A program made the position numbers and the translations under genes. DNA of 17,337 nucleotides from Pseudolabrys sp. (GTDB lineage: Bacteria; Pseudomonadota; Alphaproteobacteria; Rhizobiales; Xanthobacteraceae), in assembly GCA_026125925.1 (NCBI GenBank), contig JAHCKF010000032.1:1-17337 (forward strand), in the 5' to 3' direction. Under the pieces are notes generated by a model. That model was not told where the DNA came from. It did not search any database and saw nothing but the letters and a program-made list of their open reading frames with translations. Below are positions 14,247-17,337 of the stretch, in pieces. Each line of letters starts with the position of its first letter. Positions within the stretch are counted from its first letter, which is position 1.

Positions 14247-15506
14247 TCAGAGGCGCGACGTGCCGTCGGCGACGACAGCTTTCGGGCGCGGCCTCGGCAG
14301 CGGCACGCCGGCCGCGACTTCGGTATCGCCTTTCACCGTCACATCCTTCGGCACCAGCATGACGAACTTGCCGAACTGCTTGATGCGGCCGGCGATCGAC
14401 GGAATGCCCGGGCCGTGACCGAAATAGATGTCGGCGCGCGCCGCACCGCGGATGGCCGAGCCGGTGTCCTGCGCGATGGTCAGGCGCTGGAATGCATCGT
14501 CAGGCGCCTCGCTGGTCAGCGGCAATTTGGCGTCGATCCAGATCGGCGTGCCATAGACATGCATTTTCGGATCGACAGCGATCGAGCGCCCCGGCGTCAA
14601 CTGAATGCCCTGCGCGCCGAGACATTCCTCATGCGGCTCCAAAGTCGTCTTGGAGAAGAACACATAGGAGCGGTTCTTTTCGCGCAGCGCCTGCCCTTCG
14701 TCGGGATTGGTTTCCATGTAGTGGCGAATCTTGTCCATCGACATTTCTTCCGGCGTGAAGACGCCCTTGTCGATGAGGATGCGGCCGACCGGCGTGTAAG
14801 GCTTGCCGTTGCTGGCGATGTAGTTGAGGCGCATCAGCGCGCCGTCGGTGAGCTTGACGCGCGTCGAGCCCTGGATCTGGGCGAAGAAGGCATCGACCGG
14901 ATTCTTCACCCAGCAGATTTCCAGACCCTTGCCCTCGAGCGCGCCCTTCTCGATGTCGGTGCGGTCATATTGCCCGAACACCGTGCTTTTCTTGCCGGCG
15001 AACTTGGCCGGCACGCCGTAGATCGGCACCGAATATTCGGCGGTCTTGACCCGCGAGCCGAGCACCTCCGGCTCGTAATAGCCGGTGTAGAAGCCGTCGG
15101 CGCCGGTGTAATAGCCGTACGATTTCATCTCCGGCAGGATGCGGACCGGCTTGAAATTGGCCTCGAAGAACTTGCGCGCCGTCCCGGCATCGACGCTGCC
15201 GCCGGCGGCGACCACGGTCGCGCTGCGGCAGGCATTGTACAGCCCGCCATAGACCGGACGCGCCTTTCGCATGGCCGGGGTCGCATTGAGAATGGCGCCG
15301 CAGCTTTTCATATAGGCGGCGAAGGCCGCGGCCTGGTTGTCGTCGTTCCAGCCGTCGAGCCTGTCGAAGGTCAGGGCTTCGACCCGGGCGTTGGGGAATT
15401 TCATCGGCTGTGCCGTCGCCGGAACGGCTGCGGTCGCCATCAGAGCCAGCGAAAAACCAAACGCGACAAGGCTACGGGATCGACTTGCCGCGGGTTTTCG
15501 CGCCAT
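14247..15506 (-). CDS. mltA: Membrane-bound lytic murein transglycosylase A (MltA)
   Basis: MltA cleaves the glycan strand of peptidoglycan in the periplasm, giving 1,6-anhydro ends. The 419-residue product has a signal peptide (hydrophobic 13-30, cleavage probable after ATA at 30-32). There is no lipobox cysteine, so unlike E. coli MltA it is probably not a lipoprotein but soluble or loosely attached. The MltA core shows GYYTGADGFYTGYYEPEVLG (131-150), IQGSTRVKLTDG (211-222) and YVFF (281-284). The C-terminal 3D domain has AQDTGSAIRGAARADIYFG (345-363), with the catalytic-type aspartates D347 and D359. It starts 3 bp after the Tim44-like stop. Confidence 0.96.
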   Translation of the reverse strand: MARKPAASRSRSLVAFGFSLALMATAAVPATAQPMKFPNARVEALTFDRLDGWNDDNQAAAFAAYMKSCGAILNATPAMRKARPVYGGLYNACRSATVVAAGGSVDAGTARKFFEANFKPVRILPEMKSYGYYTGADGFYTGYYEPEVLGSRVKTAEYSVPIYGVPAKFAGKKSTVFGQYDRTDIEKGALEGKGLEICWVKNPVDAFFAQIQGSTRVKLTDGALMRLNYIASNGKPYTPVGRILIDKGVFTPEEMSMDKIRHYMETNPDEGQALREKNRSYVFFSKTTLEPHEECLGAQGIQLTPGRSIAVDPKMHVYGTPIWIDAKLPLTSEAPDDAFQRLTIAQDTGSAIRGAARADIYFGHGPGIPSIAGRIKQFGKFVMLVPKDVTVKGDTEVAAGVPLPRPRPKAVVADGTSRL

Positions 15507-15509
15507 GCG

Positions 15510-16226
15510 TTATTGTCCGGCTTCGGTGGCGACCAGTTTCCAGTTCGGATCGCGCGACGACACATCGCGCGCGAAGGTCCAGACGTCGGTGACGTCGGTG
15601 ACGCTTTCGGCATTGCCGTCGATCACTTCGCCGGCCTTGTTGCGCGTGACCGTGACCAGCTTCGACTGGAAGCGCACGGTCAGTTGCGCGCTACGGCCGC
15701 GAACCTCGGCGTTGGTGATCGTCGCCTTGTCGATGGAGACGAAACGGCTTTCGACGGTGTCGCCGCGCTTCTCGCGCTCGCCGATGGCGCCGTCGAAACC
15801 GTCATAGACTTCGCGCGACAGCAGGTTGCGCAAAGAGCGGCGGTCGCCTTCGGCATAGGCGGTCACGATCATCTCGTAGGCCGCGCGGGCGCCGGTCAGG
15901 AAGTGGTTGGCGTCGAAGTTGCGGTCGGCAACGGCAACGGCGTCGAGCCCCGCCGCCAGCGGCGTACCGGGTTCGGCGATGCCCTTCCAGCGCTCGGCCG
16001 GCGTCGTCTCCGCCGCTTCGTCGGGCTTGGACGCCGCCTCGGCGGGCCGGTTCGGGATCTGCACGACGTTGTCACCCGCCGGGCGGGCCGGTTCGCGGGC
16101 GGCATAGGGATCGTAAGGCGGCCGCTCGCGGCCGGTGCGCTGGCCCAGCACGCTGCGCAATCGCAGGAAGATAAACACCGCGAGCGCCAGGAAGATAATG
16201 GTGTAGATGTCGAACACGTCTTGCAT
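15510..16226 (-). CDS. Tim44-like domain protein, membrane-anchored
   Basis: The 238-residue product has an N-terminal membrane anchor (DIYTIIFLALAVFIFLRLRS, 6-25), a Pro/Arg-rich linker with YDPYAAREP, and from about 98 a Tim44-like domain (NHFLTGARAAYEMIVTAYAE, 107-126; LRNLLSREVYDGF, 132-144; DVWTFARDVSS and NWKLVAT at the end). Mitochondrial Tim44 tethers the import motor; bacterial relatives are inner-membrane proteins of unclear role, conserved in alphaproteobacteria, in several of which the gene stands near mltA and secB. I chose the ATG at 16226 because the anchor begins there; the open frame extends 28 residues upstream without homology. It is the first gene of the minus-strand run. 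Confidence 0.92.
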   Translation of the reverse strand: MQDVFDIYTIIFLALAVFIFLRLRSVLGQRTGRERPPYDPYAAREPARPAGDNVVQIPNRPAEAASKPDEAAETTPAERWKGIAEPGTPLAAGLDAVAVADRNFDANHFLTGARAAYEMIVTAYAEGDRRSLRNLLSREVYDGFDGAIGEREKRGDTVESRFVSIDKATITNAEVRGRSAQLTVRFQSKLVTVTRNKAGEVIDGNAESVTDVTDVWTFARDVSSRDPNWKLVATEAGQ

Positions 16227-16442
16227 ACTTTCGGCTACCGTACCGGGGGCTTCGGATCCGGCCTTCTGGGGTCGGAATAACCCACGAGACGGCGTAGCGG
16301 TTGGTCCCACCCTACCTATTTAAGCTGACGGATGCGCCGATCCAATGGCTTAGCGCCGCATGATCGGCGCCGGTCGGACCGTTCAAACCTTAGACGATCG
16401 GGGCGCGGAGGCCAATATCGCCGGCCGGTCGGAGGAATCCTG

Positions 16443-16934
16443 ATGAATGTGGCAAAATGGCTGTTGCTCGGCCTTCTGGCATTGCCGATGGCCGAATTGG
16501 CGGCGTTTATCGCCGTTGCGGCGGCCTACGGCTTCGTTCTCGCTCTGGCGCTGCTGATCGCTGGTTCGCTCGCGGGCGGGCTGATTTTGCGTCGCGCGGG
16601 GGGTCAGCACATCGCGCGCATGCGGGTCGCCATGCAGGACGGCTTCAATCAGAACAATTTCACGGCGCTGCGCGCCGACGGCGTCGGCGGCCTCACTCTT
16701 CTGGGCGGATTTCTTCTGGCCGTGCCGGGGTTTATCACCGACGTGATCGGCCTGATCGTGCTCCTTGTTCCGCTCTGGACACGGCTCGGTGAGGCGCTTG
16801 GCCGCAGGAGCCCGCCGCCGCCGCGCGCCGATGGCGTCGTCGATCTCGAGCCGGAGCAGTGGCGCCGGGTCGACGATCCGGCCCTGCCCGGCCGGAGTCG
16901 CCTGGACGACACCGGCGAGCCTCGGCGTCAGTAG
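16443..16934 (+). CDS. fxsA: FxsA family membrane protein
   Basis: The 163-residue product is mostly membrane segments: about 5-28, 30-50 and a long hydrophobic region 82-112. It has the family run GGFLLAVPGFITDVIGLIVL (88-107) and a conserved RVAMQDG segment between. FxsA in E. coli lessens the exclusion of phage T7 by the F plasmid, but its normal role is unknown. The C-terminal 50 residues are hydrophilic and Pro/Arg-rich. GGAGGA lies six bases before the ATG at 16443, an excellent ribosome binding site, which rules out the longer frame opening at 16332. It is divergent from the Tim44-like gene, with 216 bp between in which I find no clear promoter. Confidence 0.93.
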   Translation: MNVAKWLLLGLLALPMAELAAFIAVAAAYGFVLALALLIAGSLAGGLILRRAGGQHIARMRVAMQDGFNQNNFTALRADGVGGLTLLGGFLLAVPGFITDVIGLIVLLVPLWTRLGEALGRRSPPPPRADGVVDLEPEQWRRVDDPALPGRSRLDDTGEPRRQ

Positions 16935-16961
16935 CGCCAGCGTCGCGGCACGCCCCGGTCT

Positions 16962-16994
16962 GTACCGCGCATTTACGATGTCGCGCGACGGTAC
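16962..16994 (+). terminator. Stem-loop between fxsA and secB
   Basis: GTACCGCGC (16962-16970) pairs with GCG (16985-16987) and CGGTAC (16989-16994) with one bulged base and a 14-nt loop. It lies 27 bp after the fxsA stop and has no T-run. It may end or slow transcription of fxsA, or protect the 3' end of its message. Confidence 0.35.
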
Positions 16995-17084
16995 TCCGAT
17001 CAGCACAACCGCCAGCGCCGTTATCCTTGTTCACCCAAAATGGCCGTGTTAGCCAACCGCCGCGTACACAGAGGATATAAGTTC

Positions 17085-17337
17085 ATGACGACCACCAATG
17101 GCGGGCAATCTCAGGATTTCAACCCGGAGCAGGCACCGCAGCTCAATGTGGTGGCGCAGTACATCAAGGACTTCTCCTTCGAGAACCCGAACGCGCCGAA
17201 GTCGCTGGTCAGTGGCGAACAGCCGCAGATCGGCATCCAGATCAACGTCAACGCGGCGCCGATTTCCGACACCGACATCGAAGTCGTGCTGCAGCTCAGC
17301 GGCAAGGCGGAGACCGGCGGCAGCCTGATGTTCTCGT
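17085..17337 (+). CDS. secB: Protein-export chaperone SecB, N-terminal part (cut by window edge)
   Basis: SecB keeps preproteins unfolded in the cytoplasm and hands them to SecA. The visible 84 residues include [20 protein letters not shown] (19-38), the most conserved part of the family, and the beta strands [20 protein letters not shown]. The rest lies beyond the right edge. AGAGGA lies nine bases before the ATG at 17085. The fxsA-secB order is common in alphaproteobacteria. Confidence 0.97.
   Translation, partial: MTTTNGGQSQDFNPEQAPQLNVVAQYIKDFSFENPNAPKSLVSGEQPQIGIQINVNAAPISDTDIEVVLQLSGKAETGGSLMFS

Noticed and set aside
14415..16280. A 621-codon open frame on the plus strand, antisense to mltA and the Tim44-like gene
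   Set aside because: It lies opposite two well-recognised genes and has no recognisable domain; the composition (Arg, Asp, His rich) is what GC-rich antisense frames give.

Overview
The window looks like part of the chromosome of a GC-rich alphaproteobacterium of the order Hyphomicrobiales (Rhizobiales), most like the Bradyrhizobium/Rhodopseudomonas/Xanthobacteraceae side. The reasons are the high GC with strong G/C third-position use, the gene neighbourhoods (hisB-DUF2628-hisH-hisA-hisF-hisE-coaA; hslV-GNAT-hslU; Tim44-like-mltA-smr; fxsA-secB), an OlsB-type ornithine-lipid acyltransferase, and two palindromic intergenic repeats of the type common in Bradyrhizobiaceae. This placement is from recognised protein families, not from a database search. 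I see no tRNA, rRNA, CRISPR array, insertion sequence or prophage.

Layout. (1) 1-474, minus: N-terminal part of a methyl-accepting chemotaxis receptor, cut by the window edge. (2) 788-4102, plus: a membrane-bound PAS hybrid histidine kinase, then an OlsB-like acyltransferase with a possible Pho box upstream. (3) A palindromic repeat at 4115-4209 separates this from a long minus-strand block, transcribed from about 9397 down to 4216: rnk-like, hisB, a small membrane protein (DUF2628), hisH, hisA, hisF, hisE, coaA. From the DUF2628 gene on, genes overlap (ATGA, TGATG) or lie 6-13 bp apart, so they are probably translationally coupled. A second palindromic repeat (8223-8311) sits inside the block between hisB and DUF2628. 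(4) 9765-12108, plus: hslV, a GNAT acetyltransferase and hslU, with ATGA overlaps at both joints, behind a candidate RpoH-type promoter. (5) 12267-13316: an unusual region with a protein joining a HigA-like helix-turn-helix to a degenerate dCTP-deaminase/dUTPase-fold domain, an AT-rich near-consensus promoter, and a short basic reading frame of unknown function. (6) 16226 down to 13306, minus: Tim44-like protein, lytic transglycosylase MltA, Smr-domain protein, and a small histone-H1-like Lys/Ala-rich protein. (7) 16443 to the end, plus: fxsA and the start of secB.

How the genes work together. HisB, HisH, HisA, HisF and HisE cover the middle steps of histidine synthesis; HisH and HisF form the imidazole-glycerol-phosphate synthase pair. 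CoaA begins coenzyme A synthesis. HslV and HslU form an ATP-dependent protease. The Tim44-like protein, MltA, FxsA and SecB are envelope or export functions. Most of the window is ordinary core genome. The part that most deserves a second look is 12100-13620: the HTH-DCD fusion has lost the residues expected of a deaminase, so I infer a ligand-sensing regulator, and its own upstream region shares an 11-nt AT-rich word with the region before the next promoter.
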